Of a DNA stretch of 64,000 nt, positions 46,916-57,905 are shown one piece after another; within the stretch, counting starts at the first letter, position 1, and every line of letters begins with the position of its first letter. The position numbers and the translations under genes were made by a program. Under the pieces are notes generated by a model. That model worked only from the letters and a program-made list of their open reading frames with translations, was not told the origin of the DNA and did no database searches. Source of the stretch: Pseudisothecium myosuroides (lineage: Eukaryota; Streptophyta; Bryopsida; Hypnales; Lembophyllaceae); contig OX637287.1 of assembly GCA_951799445.1 (NCBI GenBank), forward strand, positions 44,235,724 to 44,299,723, given 5' to 3'.

Positions 46916-49785
46916 TAGTAAATGTGTATATTTAGTTTACTAAAAATTTGGAAGCCTAGCCTTTTTGAACCTTAAATGGTGAAATGACATAGTTTCAACA
47001 TTTTGAGCTAGAATTAAAGATTCATATAACTCTTCAAATCTCCAAGGAAGTGCCACGTCATCAAAAAGAACTTCAAAATCCATTATTTGAAACATTTTCC
47101 CATCTTCTATCCTCTTTCTATTTCTTAGTCCACTTGCTCTTCAACTTCAAGCAAGTGAAAGGATGAATTAACCTTCTTTCAGTGCCTCTTCTAGTTTTTA
47201 ATACGAGAAAGATAATTATCTCCAAAGTTATGTTATATTGAAGAGTTTGTGAACATGAAATCATTTGAAGTTTACAATAAGTGATTCATTGTTTAGGTTT
47301 AGATTACAAAGATTTCATCAGAAGTTGTTGATTTGGTGGAGCTGCATCTCCTTCCTACAACATAATCATCTACAAAACACACACTTAACCTTGGTCAACA
47401 CCTTCTCATACGCACAACACTCACAAGTTGAAAGTGCGGGCCAGCAATACAAGAGATTAAACCAAATGCAATATATAAACAATAAACACTTCTAGGGTGA
47501 TTGCACGAAACACTTGTACTATTTTCCATCACACGTTGCAATTGGAAGTGGTTTTGTGGCATAAGTATTTCAAAAATGATTCACTGAATATGAAATTCAC
47601 AATGAAGGTCGTATTGGGAATGTCCAACGTGCTTGAATTTTTAAAAAAAAATCAAATTACTTTAGCAGGTTTGACTGAATTTTGATAACATGTCACATTT
47701 CCAAATTTTTTTTTAGTTTTATTGAATATCCAATGTAACAAATTTTGAGTTGAGGTTTGGTGAGCTTATTTTTGTAAGCAAATTACACCTTCTGTGAAAG
47801 CCGCAAGCGACTGGACGAGGGCGCGAGGCCCCCTTTCATAAACACAGGCAAAAACCAGATCAAATTACATCAAATCCGAAGGAGGATTAAAGTTCTACAC
47901 GTTATGTCTCGGGTGCCTAAAAATGGGGGCCCAAAGACTATCAAAAGAAGCGTTAATGCTATCCCTATTTTCTCTATTTTTAACTCTAGTCATGAAATCT
48001 TTCCTGATTGCCATACCCGTGTGAATGGTAGCGAGCCAAGCCGCACTCATAACCTTAGTCAACAAATTACACCTTCTCGCAAGAGGGATTTTGTAAATCT
48101 TGCCTCAAGTGTCTTATGCACTTTGGATGATAATCTTTGACGTGGATTGCATTGGGCTTCAGATCTTCATTCATAGCTACTTGGATGGCATCCCCGTTGC
48201 AATAGCGAAGGAATTCTGCCGCCACCACCTTCCCTTGATCAGATGTTAGGGTTTCCAGTGTACGCTCCTTGTAATACTCACAATACTTGTACACCCATAG
48301 TATTGACTAATGGGAAATGGAAAATGCAACAAATAATACAAGTGTTGTGTGCAATGACCTTGTGCTATTTCTTTAGGTGCTTTTGTAAACTTTTTTGCCA
48401 TGAAAACAAGTGCATTCACTTATGAGGTTTTTTCGGTATACCATCTTCTTTTAGAACTAGCTAGGATTATCAATGTCTTAGAGTATGCATTGAATGAGTC
48501 GACTAGATACTTCACGTTTGTTCTAATGGATAAAAGTTGTTGGGTGTGCAATGTCCTAAACCAATATGTAGTAGACCTTGTGCCTTCATTTAGTGTGTAT
48601 TGAATATCATGTCTTTAGTTATTGGAGTTCATTATCCCCATTCAAAATCCCAGCTCAAGGATCACAAGCTTGCCGCTTTAGGTTTGATTCCTAGCACTAT
48701 TGGAATGTATATAATGTATTTTAAACAATAGGTTAAGAGTTTAGTCAATGTTTGCTATGATACCATGGGCTCAAAAAGGTTAATTGACCATGACAACCAA
48801 ATTGTTGGATGAAACATGCAACATCCCAAAGAAGTCTAGGACCATTTATCACTACATCTTCAATTCCATTTCTAAAAGTTCTATTTGAAGGCCAAATTTC
48901 AACTTTCTTAGGTGGCAAATTTGAATGATCAATGTTACAATTGTGACTTGGAGTTCTATAGTGTAAAAGCTGAAGTCCCAACTTTAAGTCCTAAGCTTTT
49001 CCATGTATAATATTATATGTCAAATGTACAACATATAATATTATAATATGAGTCAAAAAATGGGTCAAAAAGTTAAAAAAATCCAATTTGTTGGTACTTT
49101 TTGAATACAACATACAAAGCAATGAAAAAAGGAACTAAATAAATTTAATCTATAAGGATGCTTGATTTAATATTATTCTTTGCATATTATTTACAAAACA
49201 GTAGATGAGACTTAAAACCTAAGTTTACTTTTGACTTTTGTTAAATCCAGCTTGGACTCCAAGTCCCACTTCCTTGGTGCCCAACTTCCCTAAAAATACA
49301 ATCACGTAGATATTTTTAAGTATATCAAACATTGAAGTTTGGGATTGGTGAATGAAGTGTTTATGGGGTGACTAGCTTTTTGTTGTTCTTTTTACATGTC
49401 ATTTGGTGGTCCTCTATGGAAATTCAATTGTTGACTCATTGTAGTCATCTAATTATGTAAAAAAACTAATTTTTTTTGCATTACAATCATTTTTCTAAAG
49501 TTTGCAAAAGCAATCGGTTAAAAATTAGCAAATAAAATACAACTTGGTTCGAATACTAAGTTGAAGGCAATTCATCAATTCAAGGCAATTGCAAACTCAT
49601 GTACTTGGATAGCAAGTTTTGCTTAAATTAATTTAAAAAAAGTGTCAAATTTCCCTCCTACTTTTGGGATTAGTCAACCAAATCTATAAATAAGTGTAAA
49701 GATCGTTTGTCAAAAATCCAAAGAATCCAATAATTATCTATTGAATCAAGTACTAATCTATCATTTGACCATCTACCATGAAGAA
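46916..49785. other. Intergenic, no supported gene
   Basis: AT-rich. A less AT-rich island at about 47800-48290 includes an open minus-strand frame (listed separately). Nothing else is recognised. Confidence 0.4.
48067..48294 (-). pseudogene. Possible coding fragment, unrecognised
   Basis: An open minus-strand frame of about 75 codons reads KVVAAEFLRYCNGDAIQVAM and KPNAIHVKDYHPKC, a protein-like composition in an island of higher GC within AT-rich DNA. It has no ATG near the start, no flanking exons and no recognised family. It may be a fragment carried by a transposon. Confidence 0.25.
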
Positions 49786-50056
49786 TTTTTTTGATGGCAA
49801 AATGAAGGAATTACTTGTTGACATTTGGTGAGAATGAAGAGTGGAGAGGTTGTTTTCAAAATGAAATCCATTGTCCATCATGAATCCTCAAAGGATATGG
49901 CACAATTTGAAGATGAGAGCTTGACTGCACATTGTCAAAAATGCAGGAATTACGTTCAAAGCAAAGCTTTAGACCTCATTTGGATATAGTAGAATAATTT
50001 TTTCAAAAACTTTTCAACTACAAGAAGTTGGAAAATCAAACTAAGTTTCATCTATG

Positions 50057-50413
50057 CATCACAAAGTTTAGACCCTACGATTTGGCAACAATTATCGTGC
50101 GATTATCGTTGTTTCATGGGTTTGTACCATAATCGCACTAACTTAGTGTATTTTTACGCACTGAATCAGTGCGAAAACAATGAATATCAATAGCGTACGG
50201 TTTATGTACTTTAACTATATGATTGTTGTGCAGTTTTAACACAACAATTGTATAGTTAAAGTACACAAACCGTACGCTATTGATATTCATTGTTTTCGCA
50301 CTGATTCAGTGCGTAAAAATACACTGAGTCAGTGTGATTATAGTACGAACCCATGAAACAATGATAACCGCACGATAATTGTTGCCAAATCGTAGGGTCT
50401 AAACTTTGTGATG
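50057..50413. repeat. Near-perfect 357-bp hairpin
   Basis: Arms of about 174 bp (50057-50230 and 50240-50413) are complementary with few mismatches around a 9-bp loop (cagttttaa). Outer ends are CATCACAAAGTTTAGACCCT and its complement. It is inserted into the left arm of a foldback whose relative at 44383-44778 lacks it. The high arm identity indicates a young or conserved element. The transposon class is unknown. Confidence 0.92.
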
Positions 50414-50710
50414 TGAAACACGTTTGAGATTTTTAACCTCCCAATAAAGTTATGGACAAAATTGTGAGAAGATGTTTGAAAATGTCAAAGGAAATGTCTT
50501 TACCACCTATTCTTTGAACTTTGTCCATAACTTTTGATTGCATGCTTGAAATCTCAAACATTTTTTGGAGATGAAAGCTAACTTGATTTTTGTATTAACT
50601 TAGTTCAAAGTTTTTTGAAAAATTTATTACACTATGCCTAAAATGAGGTCTAAAATTCTATTTTGAACACAATTCCTACTTTTAACTTAATTATGAGCAG
50701 TTGAGTTCTA

Positions 50711-51265
50711 TTAACCCCTTAAGGACCATGAGTGCAAATTTGAACAATGAATGAACGGAAGCACATCCCAAACTTACCGAAATGCGTTTTTTCATCCATC
50801 ATTTTTTTAAAGATTTTTATATTAGTTCTTTAGCATTTGTATGGTATTGATTATGAAGATTTTGCTTTGCAAATATTCTATATTTCAAAAGGTATTGGTA
50901 GATCTAGCCTCAAAAAATAACTTTTTCAGTTCAAAAAATGATCCTTCAAAAACGACTTGAATCGAAAAATTAAAAAAAAATCTTCAAAAATAACTATAAT
51001 GAGAACTTAGTATTTTGAATGTATAGAAAAAAAGTTCTTGTAAAAATCATAAATATTCTATCTACAATTGATTTTAGAAGGAATTTTCAATTTTGGCTTC
51101 AAATTTTATTGTAAAATATCATTTTTTATATTTGTTGATCTAACCGTATAGATGTGATCTATAAATAATACTTCATAACTATTGTTTGAGAGTCATCATT
51201 AAAATATTGTTCTAAGTTGCATTTTAAAATAGATCTTTACAATTTTGAAAATCTCAACAATTCCC
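50711..51265. mobile_element. TTAA-family element, subfamily C, short copy
   Basis: The left end is TTAA-CCCCTTAAGGACCATGAG at 50711. The interior matches parts of 22914-24234 in the same order. The right terminus is degraded: host tail sequence shared with 27920-27960 resumes at about 51266. It lies inside foldback copy 3. Confidence 0.7.
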
Positions 51266-51601
51266 TGGTCCTAATTAACATATCCCGCAAGGATTGTTTT
51301 ACCTCCTACCACCTGACTTGTATAAAAAGCTTGTCTTTTCATCTCTAAACACTCACAATAAATGGTTTTTGAAGCTATGTGAGATAGTTGTTGGATATTT
51401 TGATTTTTTTGAATTTAATGCTGAATTTTCAATACCAGAACCGGTTTTGATTGTCTATACCCTCAAGCTATTCAGTTAGAAAACGGCGGGAGCTTGCATA
51501 TGGCAGTTAAAATCTATTTGTTTTTAATGGAAAAAGGATGAAAAATTGTCCTTTCTTTTTTCATAAGCGGCTCATAACCTATACTTCTACTTTTCCCGTC
51601 C

Positions 51602-52195
51602 ACCCTTAAGGACAATTGTCCATTGAACGGACAATTTAAAATCCAGGTAGGTTCCTATGAAGTCAATTTTGGTCGGATGTTCATGAAATTTTGATACAAG
51701 GTGTAGTTATGTACCCCTGTAGTGAAATCTAATTTTTTTTCCAATCGGGTGCCCGAATCAAAAGTTATGCTGCCCTGAACTTTTTTGGCAGCTCGAGCAG
51801 TTTGGAAATCTTTTGAGAATCTTTTGCAAATAAGCTCATTAACTTCTGAAATTTGGCATGTATGTAACTTACACGATATAAGATGCAAATGTAAAAAGAA
51901 AAAAGCATGCATTGTGTAAAAATCTCACTCTAGGAGGAATTAAAGTTTGTTGGCCTTGTCAGGCAAGGCTGAAAAAAAACTTTTTCTTCGAACTTCAAAC
52001 GTTATAGTCTTTCAATCCGTGTTGTCAAAGTCCCTAAATTTTTTTCTGCACATTCCTCTGGTAGTCTAGTACATATTTTTACAGTTGAATTTTGAAAAAA
52101 AACTTTTATTTTTCATTTTTTTCTCATTGCCCTAAAAATGGCGTTTTTTTCACAATTTCTACCCCCGAAATATGCCTCCGGACTTTAGGCGTTAA
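51602..52195. mobile_element. TTAA-family element, diverged
   Basis: The left end is CCCTTAAGGACAATTGTCC and the right end is CCTCCGGACTTTAGGC-GTTAA (TTAA at 52192-52195). The interior keeps the subfamily B order (aaaagttatg, gggcag-like and atggcg blocks) but is strongly diverged. The left TTAA is lost. Confidence 0.6.
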
Positions 52196-53121
52196 ACGAC
52201 CTAAAATACTGAAATTAAGATGGTAATTTATTGATTTCACTCGACTGATTTTCTATTTAACCTCCAAATCTCCCCCTTCATCATTTGGGACGCCATCTGA
52301 ATCCCCAAATCCTGATTTTGATTTTCAAATTTCAACTCTCCAGCAATCAAATTCTCTCAAAATTTTGGAGGGACTTCATTCCGACCGTTCCGACAGTTGA
52401 ATCAAGTTTCAGCTTTTACTGTGGATCCACAAGCACTTGTCCTAAGCAGATGCCTTGAGCAACATAAGTTAAGTTATGGGAGCTGTAAACTGAAGTACAG
52501 CCAGCCTACTGTAGGCACCGTTTAGACCAGGCAGATAAGGCATAACCGACTTTTAGTTTATGTGAGAGCTGCAAGGTGCAGTAAATGCAGCACCCCCCCT
52601 GGAGACACCACTTTGACCAGACGGCTAGATTACGAGGCAGTAATACTAAATACTGTAGTTATTACTGCTAAGTTTTGCAAGCTGAGTGGCCGGCATACTC
52701 AGACAAAAAAATGATACGAATACTCGTAACTAGATTTTCTGGAAAAAAAAATCTTGAAATTTAAGGTAACCACTAACCACACCTAAAATCGACCGTTTAA
52801 GCTATTCAGCTGATTTCAGTATGGTTCTCATTATTATATTAGAAAACTTTTTGTGGGGTCTTGTTGGTAGTCCAAAGGGGATTCTAGATTCTCTGAGAAT
52901 GCATTTTTTGGACACTGTATGAATAAACTATGAATATTCAAAGTTCTGGAAATAGGTGTTTCTACAACTGACCCTAAACTCTCATGAATAGTGGGAGTAC
53001 ATTTTAGGCAAGAATTTGTAGGGATCGGTTTTAGAAAAGGGTTGAATTGGGTGTAGTTATCTTACTATGTAACATTACATTACAATTTATAGCCAAAATT
53101 GACTCTAAGATTAGTTGAATA
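52196..53121. other. Intergenic, nothing supported
   Basis: No gene or repeat recognised. Confidence 0.4.
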
Positions 53122-54063
53122 TTAACCCCTAAAGGACCGAGGCCTTTTTTCTGCCAAAAAACACTGAAAACTGCCATTTCTATAGCAAAGAGTAAAAAAA
53201 TTTGAAAAATGTTTTTTTTTCACATCCAACCGTAGGATCTTACACCTAACTAGTATAAGAATGTGTGGAATTTTTTTTAGAATTTTTGACCGCACAGATT
53301 GCAAGATATTTGCATTTAAAGTGAAAAAAACAAGTTTTTCAGCACATTGCGGGACTAGATTTTTTGACTTTAAACATTTTTAACTTAAAATTTTTGCACT
53401 ACAGAGTTTTGAGCTTTTATTTTATATAGTGGAGAATTGAGTTGAGGGTCTAGAAAAAAAATAATATTAAAAAAAAACTTAATTATCATTCTTAAAAAAA
53501 TTGTGAAGTAGATGTAGGTACAAGATAGAAGGAAAATCTAAAACATTCATATATTTTAGATGGAATTAAAATGCACTAATCCCAATGGTGAGATTGTTCT
53601 AACAAGTAAATCAGACCATCCCAAAAAAAAAAATTTGAAAAATTTGAAAAATTGCATTCAGAAATGAATCCCAAAGTTATTTTTTTCAAGAAGATGCTTT
53701 AACTGCCCGAAAAACAAGAATGTCCATAACTTTCTCATAACATATCCAAATGAAATGAATCAAAGCTTTCCGGAAAGCCAAAAATATAATCTATGAGAAA
53801 AAAAATATTAAAAAAAAAAATTCAAATTTTTGTCCCTTTTTTTTTTGCTGCCCAAGCTGCCCCCCGAAGCCTGTTTTGAGCTTATATGGTCATAACTTTT
53901 TTTCCCGGGCACCGATTGTGAAAAAAATTATATTCCCTTGAAGCTAATCAGTTTTTCTACCTCCAAAAAAAGTTTCAAAAAATCAGGAGAAAATTTCAGC
54001 CCGTAGGTACCTGCCCGAAAACGCATTTGTCTCCCGTAGGGACAATGGTCCTTTAGGGGTTAA
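53122..54063. mobile_element. TTAA-flanked piggyBac-like MITE, subfamily B, complete
   Basis: TTAA at 53122-53125 and 54060-54063. Ends are CCCCTAAAGGACCGAGGCC and AATGGTCCTTTAGGGG. It is very similar to 30581-31507 and inverted relative to 24944-25885. Non-coding. Confidence 0.88.
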
Positions 54064-54251
54064 GGTGGGCACTTGCAAACTGCCACTTTTTGTGATTGTG
54101 CCTATTTACTATTATTAGACTAGTCAATTTTTCATATTCTCTTGTTGGCATGTGGAAGGAGGTTTCATTGCACCAAAGAACACAACATTTCAATACCACA
54201 TGAGGACGAAATTGAGAAGGGTGGCAATCAGAGGTTGGTTCACCTTAGTGG
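54064..54251. repeat. Dispersed repeat fragment
   Basis: Diverged copy of 27183-27315, sandwiched between two TTAA elements. Confidence 0.6.
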
Positions 54252-54897
54252 TTAACCCCTAACTGCCCAAGGCACCAGAATCTGGTGTTTGCAAAACTTC
54301 CAGGTTGACTAAAGCCTAACCAAATTGCTATTTTTACTAGTTTATATTTTTAGAAAGTTCTTCTTGAAGTCTAGTTTTAGCATCTCAAGTCCGATCTTGA
54401 AAATAAATGATAGTGATTTTTCTATTCACGATTTTGTGCAAGGGTACCTAGTGCAATCTTGACTTCCTGTAGTGTTGAGAGCTCTTAGAAATGAGCCTCA
54501 AATACACTAGATCTTGGAGAAAAAATCACATTCAAAATTCATTTAAAAAAATTCTAGAGTAGATTTTGAGAAACCACAAATTGATTGGGGTTATACATGT
54601 TAGGCCCTTTAACCTCTTATTTTTTTGGTCACCAACTTTTTAGATTTGACTTGTGTAAAGAAGATTAAAAGATTTTTTCAATTTTAGCACCCTCATGGTC
54701 AAACGTTATAATCTTTCACTTTTATAAGTGATATTGTTGTGTTTTCTTTTCCTACGAGATCTCTAACATGTCTAGTTTGAATTTGTACGGTTACAATTCA
54801 AAAAAAATTGATACAACTTATCAAAATGTTGTCATTTTGTTCAATTTAGAGCAAATTCCAGGAAGCTCAAAACAGGCCTTGGGCATTTAGGGGTTAA
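54252..54897. mobile_element. TTAA-flanked piggyBac-like MITE, subfamily A, copy 2
   Basis: TTAA at 54252-54255 and 54894-54897. Ends are CCCCTAACTGCCCAAGGC and GCCTTGGGCATTTAGGGG. The interior is collinear with 482-1117 over its whole length. Confidence 0.88.
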
Positions 54898-54969
54898 GGT
54901 ATGGTGATTTGTTAGCAAGCATATTTTGTCAACAATTACGATTGTGTGCTAGTGAAGTCTAATTAGTCT

Positions 54970-56291
54970 TTAACCCCTAAAGGACCGGCATGCATTTTTT
55001 GGCCGTATAGAAATTTTGGGCAGGTCCGTGTGACTAGAGGTTTCCATATTTCAAGCTGAAATTTTAATAGAAGGTGGGCGCGAGGAATATCTTTCATCTA
55101 CACTAAATTTCAGGACATTTGGAAATAGGAATCAAAAGTTATGGCCAAATATGTTACTTTTTTTTGTAACTGGGCAGTCCGGGCAGCAAGCAAAATTTGG
55201 CAAAATTTTGATTTTTAAATTTTTTTTTTCTTGTAGATTATATTTTTGTCTATCTGGAAAGCTTTTATTTATTTCATTTGGATTTGTTATGAAAAAGTTA
55301 TGGACATTCTTGTTTTTTGGGCAGTTAGAGCATCTTCTTGAAAAAAATAACTTGTAGGATTCATTTCTAAATGCTATTTTTGCAATTTAAAACAAAACAA
55401 AAATTCTCATGGTTTAGTTTACTTGCTAGAACAATCTCACCATTGGGATTAGTGGATTTTAATTCCATCTTAGATTTTCCTTCTGTCTCGTACCTACTTC
55501 TACTTAATAAATTTTTTAGGAATGATAATTAAATTTTTTTGAATATTTTTTTTCCCCTAGACTCTCAACTCAATTCTCCACTATAAAGATTTGAAGCACA
55601 AAACTCTGTAGTGCAAAAATTTTGAGTGAAAAATATTTAAAGTCAAAAAATCTAGTCCCGCAATGAGCTGAAATACTTGTTTTTTCCACTTTAAACACAG
55701 ATATCTTGCAATCTGAGAGGCATTAGGGGATATTTGAACCCACAAAGAGGCTTTGAGTTTTTTTACTAATTTTAATACTAATGGAATGAGTGTGAGGGTG
55801 GCCATAGATTCATTACTTCCACCACGTGGCGTAGGCTCCATTCTTCATGATGAAACCATCATGAGACTTATAAGATCGTGGAGATGGATTGGATAATGAT
55901 GACAAATGTTTGAGTTTAATATGCAATTCTTGGCCCGATTAGTGAGTTGAGAAGGCTCTTTCCACCTAAATTTATGAGATCATGGAGATGGATTGGGTAA
56001 TGATGACGAATTTTTGAATTCACCATGCAATTCTTGGCCCAACTAGTGAGTTGAGAAGGCTTTTCCCATCCAACTTTTTGCATTACAAAGCGACCTCTTT
56101 GGGGGTTCAAATATCCCCTAATGGTCAAAAATTTTGAAATTTTTCCCACACATTCTCATACTAGTTAGGTGTAATATCCTACGGTTAGATGTGAAAAAAA
56201 AGCATTTTTCATTTTTTTTACTCCTTCCTGTAGAAATGGCAGTTTTGATGGTTTTTTGGCAGAGAAAAAGCCTTGGGCCTTTAGGGGTTAA
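54970..56291. mobile_element. TTAA-flanked piggyBac-like MITE, subfamily B, with nested MITE
   Basis: TTAA at 54970-54973 and 56288-56291. Ends are CCCCTAAAGGACCGGCATGC and GCCTTGGGCCTTTAGGGG. It is collinear with 24944-25885 except for a 403-bp insertion at 55721-56123, which accounts for most of the extra length. Confidence 0.9.
55721..56123. mobile_element. MITE nested inside the previous element
   Basis: Inverted ends CATTAGGGGATATTTGAACC and the exact complement, followed by a further imperfect match (CACAAAGAGG against GACCTCTTTG). The interior has a 104-bp tandem duplication (gagatggatt at 55881 and at 55985). The uninterrupted site is seen at about 25711-25730. No clear target duplication, so the class is open. 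Confidence 0.85.
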
Positions 56292-56520
56292 ACCCCATGA
56301 AGTTCCACTGTTCCCTTGGGGCACAAATGAAAGTTTGGAAAGGCTCCTATGATCCCAATTTTTATCATGACGCTATTTTATTTTTTTCTTATGAAAACAA
56401 ACAAACAAACAATAACTTTCTAGGAACAAATTTTTTATTTCAATTGAGGACCAACAACAAAAGTTATTGTGCATTTTGGAATAAGCTAAATTCCATGAAT
56501 TTTTTTTCTTCAATAAATTC
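56288..56520. mobile_element. TTAA-family element, left part only
   Basis: Starts at the TTAA that ends the previous element. ACCCCATGAAGTTCCACTG, then ccttggggcacaaatg and tcccaatttttatcat follow the left part of the copy at 33635. Similarity ends by about 56520. Confidence 0.55.
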
Positions 56521-57905
56521 TCACATAAAGAAAAATGGAAGTGGCATCTAACTGAAGTTGTTTCCTATTTCCGTGTACCTTCATGGAATTCTTCATGAAT
56601 ATTCGGAGTTCAAAACTCAATGGACACTCAAAAAACATCTACCTCTTGAAATGTACCCTCCATGTACAATGATGATGCAATGAAGAAAGCCAAATGTCCC
56701 TCTGCATTAGATGTACGCTTTCGAGGACCTTGTACCTCCTGCCCTATGTCCCTATGATTGTGTAAGCAAGCTTTCATTGCCAAATAATGTGGCATGGAGC
56801 TTACTATTCCTTCCAGTTTGCAAGGTACCTCTAGTCCTCTCCACAGCAGTACAGTACTGTACAGTAAGCTTCCTGCACCGCAGGTGGGGGGTAATATATA
56901 AGAATACGAAACACAGGCGGAGTCTCTGACCTCGGCCCAGACAGGCGGCAGGAGCAGTGACGGAAGTGCACTCAGCAGGGGGGACTCTCGGGAGAAGTTC
57001 AACGGTCCGTAGGTGGAGGCGACCATGCATCAATTACGGTGGCAGGCCCCGCAATAGAATGTCCCTGCTCTTCTGCTCTCCCTTCCGCTGCTGCCGCTGA
57101 TGGCCTGATGCGATGGAAAGGCCCGCCGAGGACGACGCAGGGATCCCGCCATAGCCACGCCCGCCTGGACCGCGACATCGATCGCACGGCCGGCGCCCCT
57201 CAGCCAACCAGCAGGAGAACTGGTAACAGGGCGGGGGCAACAGCAACACCAGCACCCAACAGGCGCAACAACAGCCAGGCAGCTCCCAGGCAGTCAACCG
57301 AGCAGATACACTACTTCCTCGCAACCTAGAAATTAGTGGTGCCGCTTGGGTTTCCGGCGGAGGCACGGACTCCTCGTCGTCACTACTCAAACTCAAGTCT
57401 TGGTGAGAATTCTCGACGCCGGAAGCAAGCAAGCGAGCGCGAGAGTCAGCAGCTGGAGAATTACGATCACTTGAGGTCGGGGGGTTGGCAGGTTGGTTTG
57501 CCAGGGAATGCAGTCGGAGTGACGCAGTCGTCGTCTGAACTTGGTGGAAACGTACATGTCGCCCGTGATCATGGCGCTCGCGACTTCGGCGTGCATGAAT
57601 TCCACTGGTGGTGTCGATCGTCTGGGCGACCGGAGGGTTGCGGGGATGGAGAAGCGGTGGGAGTCGTCGTACTAGGCTTGGGGGGTGACCGGGGTGGGTT
57701 CAGGTGTGCGTGTGGCGTGAGCGTGATGGATGATTTCATCTCGTATTTGTGGTACCGGTATGTGTGGGAGGGGAGTGTGAGTTGCGGGTGGTGACGTCGG
57801 GAGTTGGACAGTTAGGCTTCGGGGGAAGCTTTGAGGCGGAGAATCACGAGGGGGGACTAGGAGTTGGAAGGGAAAGAACAGGACGAGGAGGAGGAGCGTG
57901 GAGCG
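56521..57905 (+). other. Upstream region and probable 5' leader of the RCC1 gene
   Basis: GC content rises sharply from about 56860. The stretch from about 57000 to 57905 is GC-rich with many open frames on both strands, as expected for a GC-rich promoter and leader. None shows a domain. A possible TATA is AATATATAAG at about 56892. Confidence 0.4.

Larger units (their letters stand above)
49786..51400. repeat. Long foldback with TATA-bearing tail, copy 3 (carries two insertions)
   Basis: Same layout as copy 2: a left flank with gtccatcatgaatcctcaaa (49874), a palindromic arm, the central gttatggacaaaattgtgag and tttgtccataacttttgatt pair, then a tail with gacttgtataaaaag at about 51310. It is interrupted by a 357-bp hairpin (50057-50413) and by a TTAA-family element (50711-51265). 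Confidence 0.8.

Noticed and set aside
57034..57432. A 132-codon minus-strand frame in the RCC1 upstream region
   Set aside because: GC-rich leader DNA is open in several frames, and this one has no domain or conserved feature.
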